Assembly (NCBI GenBank): GCA_934090595.1 | Contig: CAKOJO010000019.1 | Coordinates: 1-19,290, forward strand | From: an uncultured Bacilli bacterium | GTDB lineage: Bacteria; Bacillota_I; Bacilli_A; RF39; UBA660 | Length of the DNA stretch: 19,290 nucleotides | Direction: 5' to 3' | In this document: positions 6,125 to 14,653 of the stretch, one piece after another | How the letters are laid out: each line of letters starts with the position of its first letter | Numbering within the stretch: position 1 is the stretch's first letter | The notes under the pieces: model-generated | The model's database searches: none | What the model saw: the letters and a program-made list of their open reading frames with translations, nothing else | What the model was told of the DNA's origin: nothing | Position numbers and translations under genes: made by a program

Positions 6125-7976
6125 ATTCTTCTAAGGTCCAAGTTATTACGCTTTCATATTCCATGTTGTTTATTAATGGTTCAGTTAGTTTTAAAAGTAT
6201 TCCTTTGTCATCGTCCCATGTTATAGTTGTTGTTTCTTCATCTTGAGTGTTTTGATATATTAATATTTTTTCTTGTGACATGGTTGTTATATTATTATTT
6301 TGATCTATAAAGATTAATGAGTCTTTTAGAGTTTTATCACTTGATGATGTTAAATCATTATTTATTTGAGCGTATAGTTTCCAGTTTGTTTTGGTTATTC
6401 TTGAGTCTTTGACTACTACTTTTAATTCGTCTTTTCTCGGGCATATTATAGGATTTGTTTTTATCGGAGTTAGTTTGAATGGAATTTTCTTTGTGGCGCT
6501 TTCTATATTTAGTTCTCCGGGGTATATTATTTGTACTTGTTTAGTATGGTATATTAGTTCATTGTTTTGTTTGGCATTTATTGTTATTATTGTTCCAATT
6601 GGAAGAGGTTCTTCAAGATTATGGGAGAATTTTCCTGTTTCATCTGCGATTGTTGTTATTTCATTGTTTTCGTATTCTATTAAGAGTGATGCAAGTGGTT
6701 CTGTTGTTCCTTCGATTGTTGTGTCGGTATCAGTAATTGGATTCATATTTACTTTAAAGTCTCCGATAGTGAATGCTTTTTTTGTTTGAAAGGTAAAGTT
6801 TGATAGTGCTGGTAGTGTTTGAAATTCTTCTTCGGTATAGTTTGTTTCTGATATGATTGTTGTTGTGTTATTAAATGTTCCTTTTATTGTTGATAGTTCT
6901 TTTTTATACCATGAGTATGTTGGAAGGGTATTTTTTGTTATTGATTGTTCTATTGATATAACATTAGTAAAAAGATTGGTTCTATTGAAGGTGAACTGAA
7001 ATGGTATTGATGTTGTTGTGTTTATTATGTTTGCTGTTGTGTTGTAAAGCATTATTTTTTTAGGATTATTTAGAGTCAAAGCAGAGTCTTTATTTTGAAA
7101 TGATATGTTGTAGTTTGATGTTGATATGCTTGGATAGTTATTTATTATTTCTAGTGTTGCTTGTTCATTTATTGTTATTGGTCCATAGCTATACCATGTT
7201 GGATAATTTGAGTTTCTTGCTGTTTGTTTTATTTTTAAGGTTGCGGTTTGCTCTAATGTTGTTGTCCCTGTTCCGAATGTTGCGTATGCCATCCCATTTT
7301 TTGTGGTAATATTAAAGATTGCATTTTGTTTTATGGTTAGGGTTAGATTGGTTGGTCCATAGAATAGTTCTCTATTTTCGCTTATAAATTCTACTTTAGC
7401 ATTTGGTAAAATGGTTAATGATGGATTACTATTTCTAAACCAAAATGAAGAATTGGCTGTTGATTTATGGGTTATTGTGGTTGTTTTTCCTATTTCTATT
7501 TGATTAGTTTCTGCGACTTCATTTCCTGTTGCGTAGTTGTCTTCGATTGTAATATTTGAGTTTATGAATCTTGTTAGTCCACTGGGATGAAAGCTTATTT
7601 GAGGACCTTTATATGTGATGTTGTTGTATTCTACTACTGTGTCTTTATAGATATTGCTTTCTGGAACATAGATTACTCCATAGTAGTTGGAGCCAATGAT
7701 GTTTATGTTTTGGACTATTACATTTTTTATTAGATTTGATGATATGTTTATGGTGTCACTTGCACTGGTGCTTTTTTTATCTTCAAGGGTATATGTTGTG
7801 TTATTATGGGTTCCATCTATTGTAATGTTTGATTTGGTACTTGATATTTTTATACCATTTGTAAGGGTAATGTTTGCACCGAAATGGACTGTTGTATAGT
7901 TATTTTGTTCTTCGAGTGATTTTTTTAGTTCTTCGTAAGTATAGACTACTACCGTAGTATCGTTTATTATTGTCAT
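6123..7976 (-). CDS. Beta-helix and WxL-domain surface-type protein, no signal peptide
   Basis: The protein has 617 residues. From about 10 to 350 it is an Asn/Thr/Ile-rich series of short strands (for example NITIDGT, VIVQNINI, NSNITIEDN) typical of a right-handed beta-helix, as in pectate-lyase-like adhesive domains. About 400-490 looks like an Ig-like domain (EGTTEPLASL, then ETGKFSHNLE). The last 125 residues fit a WxL domain: VVVKDSR, Trp-532-Lys-Leu-534, and the terminal ITWTL with Trp-613-x-Leu-615, two residues from the end. WxL domains bind peptidoglycan on the outside of Gram-positive cells. Unexpectedly there is no signal peptide: the first residues are MTIINDTTVV and an in-frame TGA precedes the start closely. 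A GAGG ribosome site supports this start. Cell-surface adhesion is the family role; how it would be exported is unclear. Confidence 0.8.
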   Translation of the reverse strand: MTIINDTTVVVYTYEELKKSLEEQNNYTTVHFGANITLTNGIKISSTKSNITIDGTHNNTTYTLEDKKSTSASDTINISSNLIKNVIVQNINIIGSNYYGVIYVPESNIYKDTVVEYNNITYKGPQISFHPSGLTRFINSNITIEDNYATGNEVAETNQIEIGKTTTITHKSTANSSFWFRNSNPSLTILPNAKVEFISENRELFYGPTNLTLTIKQNAIFNITTKNGMAYATFGTGTTTLEQTATLKIKQTARNSNYPTWYSYGPITINEQATLEIINNYPSISTSNYNISFQNKDSALTLNNPKKIMLYNTTANIINTTTSIPFQFTFNRTNLFTNVISIEQSITKNTLPTYSWYKKELSTIKGTFNNTTTIISETNYTEEEFQTLPALSNFTFQTKKAFTIGDFKVNMNPITDTDTTIEGTTEPLASLLIEYENNEITTIADETGKFSHNLEEPLPIGTIITINAKQNNELIYHTKQVQIIYPGELNIESATKKIPFKLTPIKTNPIICPRKDELKVVVKDSRITKTNWKLYAQINNDLTSSSDKTLKDSLIFIDQNNNITTMSQEKILIYQNTQDEETTTITWDDDKGILLKLTEPLINNMEYESVITWTLEE

Positions 7977-8040
7977 TTTAATACCTCATAATATAATATG
8001 ATGTTTTTTTAATATTAATTGTTTTATTTATTTAGATAAA

Positions 8041-8061
8041 TTAAAAACAGGATTTCTCCTG
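8041..8061 (-). terminator. Terminator of the DUF362-DUF1697-PAP2 operon
   Basis: On the minus strand CAGGA and TCCTG (8057-8061 with 8048-8052) enclose a GAAA tetraloop and are followed by TTTTTAA. It lies two bases past the PAP2 stop. Confidence 0.85.
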
Positions 8062-8062
8062 C

Positions 8063-8692
8063 TTAAAGTTTTTTCTTAATTAGTTTTATATATACTATTA
8101 AGTATGATATTGATATTAAAAAGCCTCCGATTACATCGCTTACGTAGTGTACTCCTAGATAGATTCTACTTATACCTATTGCTATAATTAATAATGATAG
8201 AATAATGATTAGTGTTGTTTTTAGGTATTTATTTTTGATGTTTTTATATATTAAGTAAATTAGGAAGCCATAGAATGCCATGCTGATCATTGAATGTCCT
8301 GACGGGAAGCTATAGCCTGTTTCGTTTATGATTCTAAATTCTGTTGGTCTTGGTCTTCTTAGAATGAATTTTAGTACTTGATTTAGAATTGTTATTGTTA
8401 CTAAGTTGGTTAGGGTTAGAAGACCTATTTTTTTATTTTTTACTATTATGAGTAAAAGTATCGTTATTGTTATTAGGCATGTTGCTCCGCCAAAGTTGGT
8501 TATTATTTTCATGTATGTAGTTACGGAGTCTTTGATGAAGTATTTTTTTAATATATTGTAGAAAGTTATGTCTTGTTTCATTATTTGGTATTCAAGAACG
8601 TCTTCGGTTAGAGCTAGAAAAAGTATTAAACAAACTAGAAAGAGTATCCATTTGTAATTGGTTTTTATTATGTTTATTATTTTATTCGTCAT
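8063..8692 (-). CDS. PAP2-family membrane phosphatase
   Basis: The 209-residue membrane protein has about six hydrophobic segments. All three parts of the PAP2 active site are intact: Lys-108 with Arg-115/Pro-116 (KX6RP), PSGH at 130-133, and Ser-175/Arg-176, His-182 and Asp-186 (SRX5HX3D). His-182 is the expected nucleophile and His-133 the proton donor. Family members remove phosphate from lipid substrates such as undecaprenyl pyrophosphate, phosphatidate or phosphatidylglycerol phosphate at the outer membrane face; the substrate here cannot be told. It is last in a three-gene operon, and its ATG lies one base past the previous stop, with an AGAGG site inside that gene's end. Confidence 0.9.
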   Translation of the reverse strand: MTNKIINIIKTNYKWILFLVCLILFLALTEDVLEYQIMKQDITFYNILKKYFIKDSVTTYMKIITNFGGATCLITITILLLIIVKNKKIGLLTLTNLVTITILNQVLKFILRRPRPTEFRIINETGYSFPSGHSMISMAFYGFLIYLIYKNIKNKYLKTTLIIILSLLIIAIGISRIYLGVHYVSDVIGGFLISISYLIVYIKLIKKKL

Positions 8693-8693
8693 T

Positions 8694-9236
8694 TTAACCT
8701 CTTGCTATTTCAAGAACTTTTTTTATTGTGTTGGCAGTTCTTATTGTTATGTATTTGTTTACGTCTTTTTGAGCGGTTTTGCTCCACCAATTTGTTTTTC
8801 TATACTCTTTTAGTGTGTATGACCAAAATATGTTGTTTTTGTATTCTTTAATTTTTTCTAGTTCTTGATTTGGTTCTCCTAGAATGTTATATACTTCGTC
8901 GTATGTTTTTGGTGGTATTATAAATATTATATTGTCATATATTTGTTTATCATCTTTGCCCCACCAATCTGGTTGATTGTTTAATAGGTCTTCGAGAATG
9001 TCTTTGGTTGTTATATAGATTTCGGTATCAACATTTAGTTTATCTTTTAGGATTGTTTTGATGTTTTTTTCTATTTCATTTGGTTCTTGATTGGTATCAA
9101 AGATTATGTTGCCACTGTTTAGGTATGTTGTAACGTTTTTATAGTTTGAATCTTCTAAGTATGTTTTTAGTTGTTTCATTGGCACTTTGTTTTTACCACT
9201 TATGTTGACTCCTCTTAATAGTGCTATATACTTCAT
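8694..9236 (-). CDS. DUF1697-family protein
   Basis: The 180-residue soluble protein opens with the DUF1697 signature: YIALLRGVNISGKNKVPM, then a Tyr-Leu-Asn-Ser-Gly-Asn motif (38-43) and a Phe-Ile-Ile-Pro-Pro strand. A conserved Trp-rich segment (NWWSKT) and TIRTANT near the end complete the family pattern. Length is normal for the family. No enzymatic role is established for DUF1697. It is the middle gene of an operon, with AAGGAG a few bases ahead of the ATG and PAP2 directly downstream. Cotranscription with a lipid phosphatase and a DUF362 protein does not clearly point to a pathway. Confidence 0.9.
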   Translation of the reverse strand: MKYIALLRGVNISGKNKVPMKQLKTYLEDSNYKNVTTYLNSGNIIFDTNQEPNEIEKNIKTILKDKLNVDTEIYITTKDILEDLLNNQPDWWGKDDKQIYDNIIFIIPPKTYDEVYNILGEPNQELEKIKEYKNNIFWSYTLKEYRKTNWWSKTAQKDVNKYITIRTANTIKKVLEIARG

Positions 9237-9257
9237 AGGTTTCTCCTTTTGGTTTTA

Positions 9258-10133
9258 TTAGTTTATTTCTATTAATTCGTATTTTCTAGATCCAAAGCCT
9301 AATTCGTCTGATGCTTCGATTGTGTGGATTCCGTTTTGTCTTTCTATTCTTTCGATTAGATGGTCTTTTCCTTTATCGTTTGAATTATATACTAAGTCTA
9401 TGCAAGCTTGGTCTATAGCAATTGGATCTGTGCTTGCTAGTATTCCTATGTCTTTCATGCATGGGTCTTCTGCTACGGCACAGCAATCGCAGTCTACTGA
9501 CATGTTACACATTATATTTATGTATGCGATATTGTTTTTGAACATGTTGTGTACAGATGATGCGGCATCGGCCATTGATTCTAGAAATTTGTCTTGTTCT
9601 GGTAGATTGTCCCATAGTTTTGTTTGGTCTTTTGATGCTCCTGCTGTGTGGATGTATGTTTTTCCATTTGATGATGCGCATCCGATTGATAGTTGTTTTA
9701 ATGCTCCTCCATAGCCTCCCATTGGGTGTCCTTTAAAGTGAGATAGAACAAGCATTGAGTCATAGTTTTTGATGTTTTTTCCTAAGTAGTTCTTTTTGAT
9801 TACTTTTCCATTTGGTATATCGATTTCTAAATCACCGCCTTCATCCATAATATCAACGTCAAAGTATTTAGTCCAATTGTGTTCGCTTATTAGTTTTTTA
9901 TGTTTTTCGGTTTTATTTCTTGCTCCTTCGTATGCTGTGTTACATTCTACTACTGTACCATTTACTTTGTCTATTATTGGTTTTACGAATTCTGGTTTAA
10001 TGTAGTTTTGGTTTCCTTTTTCTCCAGAGTGTAATTTTACTGCAACTTTTCCTTTTAGTTCTATATTTAGTGCTTCATATACTTTCATTAAATTTTCTTG
10101 TGTTACTCCTTTTATGAAATATACTTTTTCCAT
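9258..10133 (-). CDS. DUF362-domain protein, cysteine-rich, no ferredoxin domain
   Basis: The 291-residue protein matches the DUF362 family along its length: VAVKLHSGEKGN (30-41), KPEFVKPIID, VECNTAYEGAR, LVLSHFKGHPMGG (128-140), and STDPIAIDQACIDLVYN near the C-terminus. Eight cysteines are seen, five of them clustered (209, 215, 217, 218, 225) around CDCC and a later DPC, which could bind an iron-sulfur cluster or another metal. Many DUF362 proteins carry an extra 4Fe-4S ferredoxin domain; this one does not. The biochemical role is unknown. It is first in an operon with DUF1697 and PAP2 genes and has an AGGAGA ribosome site. Confidence 0.85.
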   Translation of the reverse strand: MEKVYFIKGVTQENLMKVYEALNIELKGKVAVKLHSGEKGNQNYIKPEFVKPIIDKVNGTVVECNTAYEGARNKTEKHKKLISEHNWTKYFDVDIMDEGGDLEIDIPNGKVIKKNYLGKNIKNYDSMLVLSHFKGHPMGGYGGALKQLSIGCASSNGKTYIHTAGASKDQTKLWDNLPEQDKFLESMADAASSVHNMFKNNIAYINIMCNMSVDCDCCAVAEDPCMKDIGILASTDPIAIDQACIDLVYNSNDKGKDHLIERIERQNGIHTIEASDELGFGSRKYELIEIN

Positions 10134-10163
10134 TTTATCTCTCCTTTTTTAGTTTATATATAT

Positions 10164-10169
10164 AGTATA
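10164..10169 (-). promoter_or_regulatory. Possible -10 box of the DUF362 operon
   Basis: TATACT lies about 35 bases upstream of the ATG in an A/T-only stretch. I see no convincing -35 at 16-18 bases, because that region is a run of A's overlapping the end of the preceding terminator. The start of transcription is therefore only approximate. Confidence 0.35.
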
Positions 10170-10186
10170 ATACTTTTTTTATTTTT

Positions 10187-10234
10187 TTAATAGAAAAAAG
10201 ATGATTTTTTGAACTAGTAGTTCTTATCATCTTT
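10187..10234 (-). terminator. Terminator of the marR-ABC operon
   Basis: AAAGATGAT (10197-10205) pairs with ATCATCTTT (10226-10234), with an inner GAACT/AGTTC stem at the tip. On the minus strand TTTTTTCTATT follows. The right arm contains the first bases of the ABC gene's TAA complement, so the stop codon is inside the hairpin. Confidence 0.75.
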
Positions 10235-12254
10235 ATAGTTCGAATTGTGAATTGTATAGATTTGCATAGAAACCTTTTTGTTTTATTAATTGTTCATGGT
10301 TTCCTGTTTCTATTATGTTTCCATCTTTCATAACTAAGATTAAGTCAGCATTTTTTATGGTTGATAGACGATGGGCAATTATGAATGATGTTTTTCCTTT
10401 TGTTAGTTTGTCCATTGCTGTTTGTACTAATTCTTCTGTTCTTGTATCAACGTTACTTGTTGCTTCATCTAGTATTAAGAATGGAGAGTTTTCTATCATA
10501 GCTCTTGCTATTGTGATTAATTGTTTTTGTCCTGATGATATGTCATCGTTGTCTGTCACTGATGAGTTGTATCCTTCAGGTAGTGTTTTTATGAAGTGGT
10601 CTATTCCTACTTCTTTACAGACTTCTGATATTTGTTTATCTTTGATGTTTTTTCTATTGTAGATAATATTTTCTTTAATGGTTCCTTCGAATAGCCATGT
10701 ATCTTGAAGAACCATAGTAAATAGTTCGTGGACGTTTTGTCTTGATAGTTCTTTTGTATCTATATTATCAATTTTTATAGTTCCACCGTTTATTTCATAG
10801 AATCTCATAAGAAGGTTAACAATAGTAGTTTTTCCTGCGCCAGTTGGTCCCACTATCGCGACTTTTTGACCTGGTTTTATTTTAGCGCTGAAGTTGTTTA
10901 TTGTTGGTTTATCGTTTCCATCGTATGTAAAGACAACGTTTTGGAATTCAATGTTTCCTTTTACTTCTTCTTTGTCTAGTTTATGTTTTGGATTTTCTTT
11001 TTGCATTTCTTGTTCATCAATGAATTCGAATACTCTTTCTCCTGCTGCTGCGGTTGATTGAAGACTTGTCATTGCTTGAGCGATTTGTGTAAGTGGAGAT
11101 GTGAACATTCTAACGTATGTCATGAAGGCCACTATTACACCGAATGTTATTTTATCATTTATTGTTAATAATGCTCCGACTATACATACTGCTACGTATC
11201 CAAAGTTTCCGATGAAGGACATCATAGGAGGCATTAATCCTGATAAGAATTGACTTTTTTGATTTGATGTTTTTAGTTGTTTGTTTAGTTTGTCGAATTC
11301 TTTTTTTGTATATTCTCTAGCATTGCTTACTCTTACAACATTTATACCGGTATATATTTCTTCAATGTGACCGTTTAGTTGGCCTAGTCTTGTTTGTTTT
11401 TCATTGAAGTATTTTTGTGATTTTGACATAACGATCATCATTAAGGCAAAGCCTAGTATACTTGATACGATTGCTGTTATGGCCATGATCCAGTTAGTTA
11501 TGAACATCATTATTATTGTACCAATGAATAGTGTTATTGCACTTACTAGTGTTCCTAGTGATTGGTTCATTGTTTGTCCTATTGTGTCTACGTCGTTGGT
11601 TACTCTTGATAGGATATCTCCGGTTTGGTGTTTATCAAAGTATTTAAGTGGAAGTTTGTTTATTTTTTTAGTTATTTTTGCTCTTAAATCTTTGGCAAAC
11701 TTATTTGATACAATTGACATTACTAGTCCTTCGAATAGATTGAATATTGCACTTATTGCGTATAGAACTACTAAAAAGATTGTTATTGTTTTTATTTTTT
11801 CTATGTTCATTTTAGGACTTATTACTGTTTTTATTGATTCTGGTAGTTCGTCCATTTTTTTATATAGTTCACTTACGTTTGTATCTTTTGTTAAGTCTTT
11901 TGTCTTTTCTATATATTGTTGTTGGTCGATTATTGAAATGGTTGTGTTATCAATTGTTATTTCTTGTGGTATACCGTTTTGGTAGTTTGTAGCTATTTTC
12001 TCATTTAATTCTTTCATGTTTTCTTGGTTGACCACTAATCCTTCGGTGATGGTGTCTGTTAGTTCTTTTAGTTTGTCTGGTGCGAATAGTGATAGGACTG
12101 AGCCTAGTGCTGAGAGGATAAGTGAGATTATTACTAAGACTTTAAATGGTTTTAGTTCTTGCAGAGTTCTTTTTATTGATTTTTTGAAGTCTTTTGCTTT
12201 TTCATATTGCATTTCATTATGATGTTTTGGAGTGTTTTCTTTGTTTTTACTCAT
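10233..12254 (-). CDS. Heterodimeric ABC exporter subunit, BmrD/YheH-like
   Basis: The 673-residue half-transporter has a membrane domain (about 35-400) followed by an ATPase domain. After the first membrane helix there is a long outer loop (about 60-155), a known feature of the larger subunit in Bacillus BmrCD, whose YheH has a similar length. The ATPase has Walker A GPTGAGKT (469-476), an altered signature SSGQ (573-576), a complete Walker B FLILDE with catalytic Glu-597, and His-628. The partner has a degenerate site, so this subunit provides the competent Walker B. The ATG overlaps the end of the partner gene by eight bases and has AAAGGAGG ahead of it. The complex is expected to export drugs or other hydrophobic compounds; the substrate is unknown. 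Confidence 0.9.
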   Translation of the reverse strand: MSKNKENTPKHHNEMQYEKAKDFKKSIKRTLQELKPFKVLVIISLILSALGSVLSLFAPDKLKELTDTITEGLVVNQENMKELNEKIATNYQNGIPQEITIDNTTISIIDQQQYIEKTKDLTKDTNVSELYKKMDELPESIKTVISPKMNIEKIKTITIFLVVLYAISAIFNLFEGLVMSIVSNKFAKDLRAKITKKINKLPLKYFDKHQTGDILSRVTNDVDTIGQTMNQSLGTLVSAITLFIGTIIMMFITNWIMAITAIVSSILGFALMMIVMSKSQKYFNEKQTRLGQLNGHIEEIYTGINVVRVSNAREYTKKEFDKLNKQLKTSNQKSQFLSGLMPPMMSFIGNFGYVAVCIVGALLTINDKITFGVIVAFMTYVRMFTSPLTQIAQAMTSLQSTAAAGERVFEFIDEQEMQKENPKHKLDKEEVKGNIEFQNVVFTYDGNDKPTINNFSAKIKPGQKVAIVGPTGAGKTTIVNLLMRFYEINGGTIKIDNIDTKELSRQNVHELFTMVLQDTWLFEGTIKENIIYNRKNIKDKQISEVCKEVGIDHFIKTLPEGYNSSVTDNDDISSGQKQLITIARAMIENSPFLILDEATSNVDTRTEELVQTAMDKLTKGKTSFIIAHRLSTIKNADLILVMKDGNIIETGNHEQLIKQKGFYANLYNSQFEL

Positions 12255-14010
12255 GTTCTAATTCCTCCTTTGAAAGTTGTGATAGTGCTATTTCTTTGTA
12301 GACTTTACATGTTTTTAGAAGTTGTTTATGAGTGCCTATTCCTACGCATTTACCTTGATCTAGCACTAGTATTTTATCAGCATTCATGATTGTTCCTATT
12401 CTTTGTGCAACAATTAGATTGGTTGCATTTTTTGTGTATTTTTTAAGTTCGTGTCTTAGTGTTTTTTCTGTGTTGTAGTCTAATGCTGAAAACGAGTCAT
12501 CGAAGATGTATATTTCTGGTTTTCTTGCTACTGCTCTTGCTATTGCTAGTCTTTGTTTTTGTCCACCAGATATGTTTGTTCCTCCTTGAGCAATATCTGA
12601 TTCGTATTGTTTATCCATTTTTAGAACAAATTCTTCTGCTTGAGCGATTTTTATTGCTTCTTTCACTTGTTCTTTTGATATTTTTCCATGTTTATTTTTT
12701 CCGTATGCTACGTTTTCTGATACTGTGCCACTGAACATTACTGCTTTTTGTGGAATGTATCCTAGTTTGTTGTATAGTGATTCTTCAGTATATTCTTTGA
12801 CGTTTATTCCATCGATTAGGATTTCCCCTTCGGTTGCATCGTAGAATCTAGGAACTAGGTTGATTAGGGTTGATTTACCGCTTCCTGTTGAGCCGATGAA
12901 TGCTACTGTTTCTCCGTTTTTAGCAACGAATGAAATGTTTTCTAGAACGTATTCATCTGCGCCAGGATATTTGAAGCTTACATTTTTGAATTCTACTTCT
13001 CCTTTTATTTCTGTTTCTTTTACATTTTTTGTTCCTTCTTTTACAGTGTTTTCTGTTTCTAGTACTTCGTTTATACGTTTTATTGAAACGCTTGCTCTTG
13101 GGTAAATCATGAAGATCATTGATAGCATTAAGAATGACATGACTATTTGCATGGCATAGCTTGAGAATACAACCATATCAGTGAATAATGGAAGTTTATC
13201 TATCATTTGAGCATCTTTTATGATGTAGGCTCCGACAAAGTAAATGGCAAGTGTTAGACCATACATTATTAAGTACATTATTGGAGACATGAATGACATT
13301 GCTTTTTGAGTAAATAGTTGATTATTGGTAAGTTCGTTGTTTGTTTCTTCGAATTTATCTTCTTGGTATTTTTCAGCATTGAATGCTCTTATTACACGGA
13401 TACCTTTTATGTTTTCACGTGTTTTGTTATTTATTTGATCTGTTAGTTTTTGAACTTTTTTGAATTTTGGCATGACGATTGTCACTAGGATTGTAATCAT
13501 GATTAATAGAATTAAGACTGCGACTGCTGTTATAGCACTCCATTGCCAACTTTTATTTAGTATTTTGGTTATGGCCCAGATTGCTGTGATTGGTGCTTTT
13601 ATTAGCATTTGAAGTCCCATAGCTATAATCATTTCTACTTGTGTAACGTCGTTGGTTGTTCTAGTGATTAGACTGCTTGTTTGGAATTTTTTTATTTCAT
13701 TCATTGATAAGTTTTGAACTTTATCAAATAGTTTTTCTCTTATGTTTAATGAGAAGTTTGATGATAGTTTAGATATTATGTATCCTGTTACTACGGCGGA
13801 CGCTAAACTACCGAATGCACATAGAAGCATGTATGATCCGTTTAGTATGATATCATGCATTTTACTTCCTTCAGTTTGAACTAGTCTTGTGATTGTTGAC
13901 ATGTAGTCTGGTATTTTAAGATCTAGATATACTTGTAATGAGATTAGTCCAATTACTAGTATTATTGATATGATGTCTTTTTTCTTCATATTTTTTAATA
14001 TTTTTAACAT
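12247..14010 (-). CDS. Heterodimeric ABC exporter subunit, BmrC/YheI-like
   Basis: The 587-residue half-transporter has six membrane helices (about 12-300) followed by an ATPase domain. Walker A GSTGSGKS (373-380) and signature SGGQ (481-484) are canonical. Walker B ends Phe-Asp-Asp (503-505), with Asp-505 in place of the catalytic Glu, and the switch His is replaced by Gln-536 (VAQRIGT). These are the usual changes in the non-catalytic half of a heterodimeric exporter, as in BmrC, LmrC and TM287. It is preceded by marR with one base between, and its own AAGGAGG lies in the end of marR. Together with the downstream subunit it forms the complete transporter. Confidence 0.9.
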   Translation of the reverse strand: MLKILKNMKKKDIISIILVIGLISLQVYLDLKIPDYMSTITRLVQTEGSKMHDIILNGSYMLLCAFGSLASAVVTGYIISKLSSNFSLNIREKLFDKVQNLSMNEIKKFQTSSLITRTTNDVTQVEMIIAMGLQMLIKAPITAIWAITKILNKSWQWSAITAVAVLILLIMITILVTIVMPKFKKVQKLTDQINNKTRENIKGIRVIRAFNAEKYQEDKFEETNNELTNNQLFTQKAMSFMSPIMYLIMYGLTLAIYFVGAYIIKDAQMIDKLPLFTDMVVFSSYAMQIVMSFLMLSMIFMIYPRASVSIKRINEVLETENTVKEGTKNVKETEIKGEVEFKNVSFKYPGADEYVLENISFVAKNGETVAFIGSTGSGKSTLINLVPRFYDATEGEILIDGINVKEYTEESLYNKLGYIPQKAVMFSGTVSENVAYGKNKHGKISKEQVKEAIKIAQAEEFVLKMDKQYESDIAQGGTNISGGQKQRLAIARAVARKPEIYIFDDSFSALDYNTEKTLRHELKKYTKNATNLIVAQRIGTIMNADKILVLDQGKCVGIGTHKQLLKTCKVYKEIALSQLSKEELEHE

Positions 14011-14011
14011 T

Positions 14012-14440
14012 TTATTCCTCCTTATGTTCTATGTTTTTTATATTATTAAGTATTTTATGATATAGTTTGTCTAGTGTTTCTTTTTCCTCTTTTGTGAAGT
14101 TTTTGAAAATCATCTTGTTAAACTGTTCTTTTTGTTTTTTTAGTTCATTTACTACTTCTTGTCCTTCTTTAGTCACTAATAGTCTTGTTGCTTTGCCATC
14201 TGGTATTTTTTTTATGTATCCTTTGGATGTTAATTGTTCTGTTGATAGTGACACGTGTGATTTTGAGAAAAGAAATTCGTCCACAATATCTTTTGCTGTA
14301 TTTTTAGTATTTTCACTTAAGTAGATTAATATAATTACTTCATTGTTAGTTAGATTATATTTTTTCATGATATTAGCACAAAAGTCTTTAAATGTTTTTT
14401 CAAAATGATGTCTGTGTAGACTCATTGCATCGTTTGTCAT
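14012..14440 (-). CDS. MarR-family transcriptional regulator
   Basis: I place the start at the ATG at 14440 (142 residues), with AAAGGTG six bases upstream. A GTG three codons earlier lies inside that ribosome site and is less likely. The fold is a winged helix: helices around 30-45 and 49-58, recognition helix about 60-74 (SKSHVSLSTEQLTSKG) and wing Asp-81-Gly-Lys-Ala-Thr-Arg (81-86). Dimerisation helices lie at both ends. It is first in the operon with the two ABC subunits, and a perfect inverted repeat (14458-14471) sits at the predicted transcription start. This suggests it represses its own operon and is released by a compound that the exporter carries; the ligand is unknown. Confidence 0.9.
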   Translation of the reverse strand: MTNDAMSLHRHHFEKTFKDFCANIMKKYNLTNNEVIILIYLSENTKNTAKDIVDEFLFSKSHVSLSTEQLTSKGYIKKIPDGKATRLLVTKEGQEVVNELKKQKEQFNKMIFKNFTKEEKETLDKLYHKILNNIKNIEHKEE

Positions 14441-14457
14441 AGCATTCACCTTTCTTA

Positions 14458-14471
14458 GTTCAATTTTGAAC
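14458..14471. promoter_or_regulatory. Probable MarR operator
   Basis: GTTCAATTTTGAAC is a perfect inverted repeat of two six-base arms two bases apart. It lies between the -10 box (14479-14484) and the marR ribosome site, covering about the first 14 transcribed bases. A dimeric regulator bound here would block transcription. Confidence 0.6.
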
Positions 14472-14478
14472 CTTTATT

Positions 14479-14507
14479 AGTATAGTACTTCTTGATGGGA
14501 TTGTCAA
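14479..14507 (-). promoter_or_regulatory. Strong promoter of the marR-ABC operon
   Basis: On the minus strand a perfect TTGACA (14502-14507), 17 bases and TATACT (14479-14484) form a near-consensus sigma-A promoter. The operator follows at once, so the operon is likely strong when derepressed. Confidence 0.85.
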
Positions 14508-14653
14508 ATGTTTTTTGATGGTTTTATGAGAGATTTAATTCTCACTTTAAATGAACGTTTTAAAAATAACATGCTTCTTTTTGGGGATGCATGGTTTTAC
14601 AAATGATAACGTTTTTTTATTTTGTTTCATATATTATTATAAGGGTGAGATGT

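Noticed and set aside
14441..14449. GTG start for MarR three codons upstream
   Set aside because: The GTG is part of the AAAGGTG ribosome site that serves the ATG at 14440.
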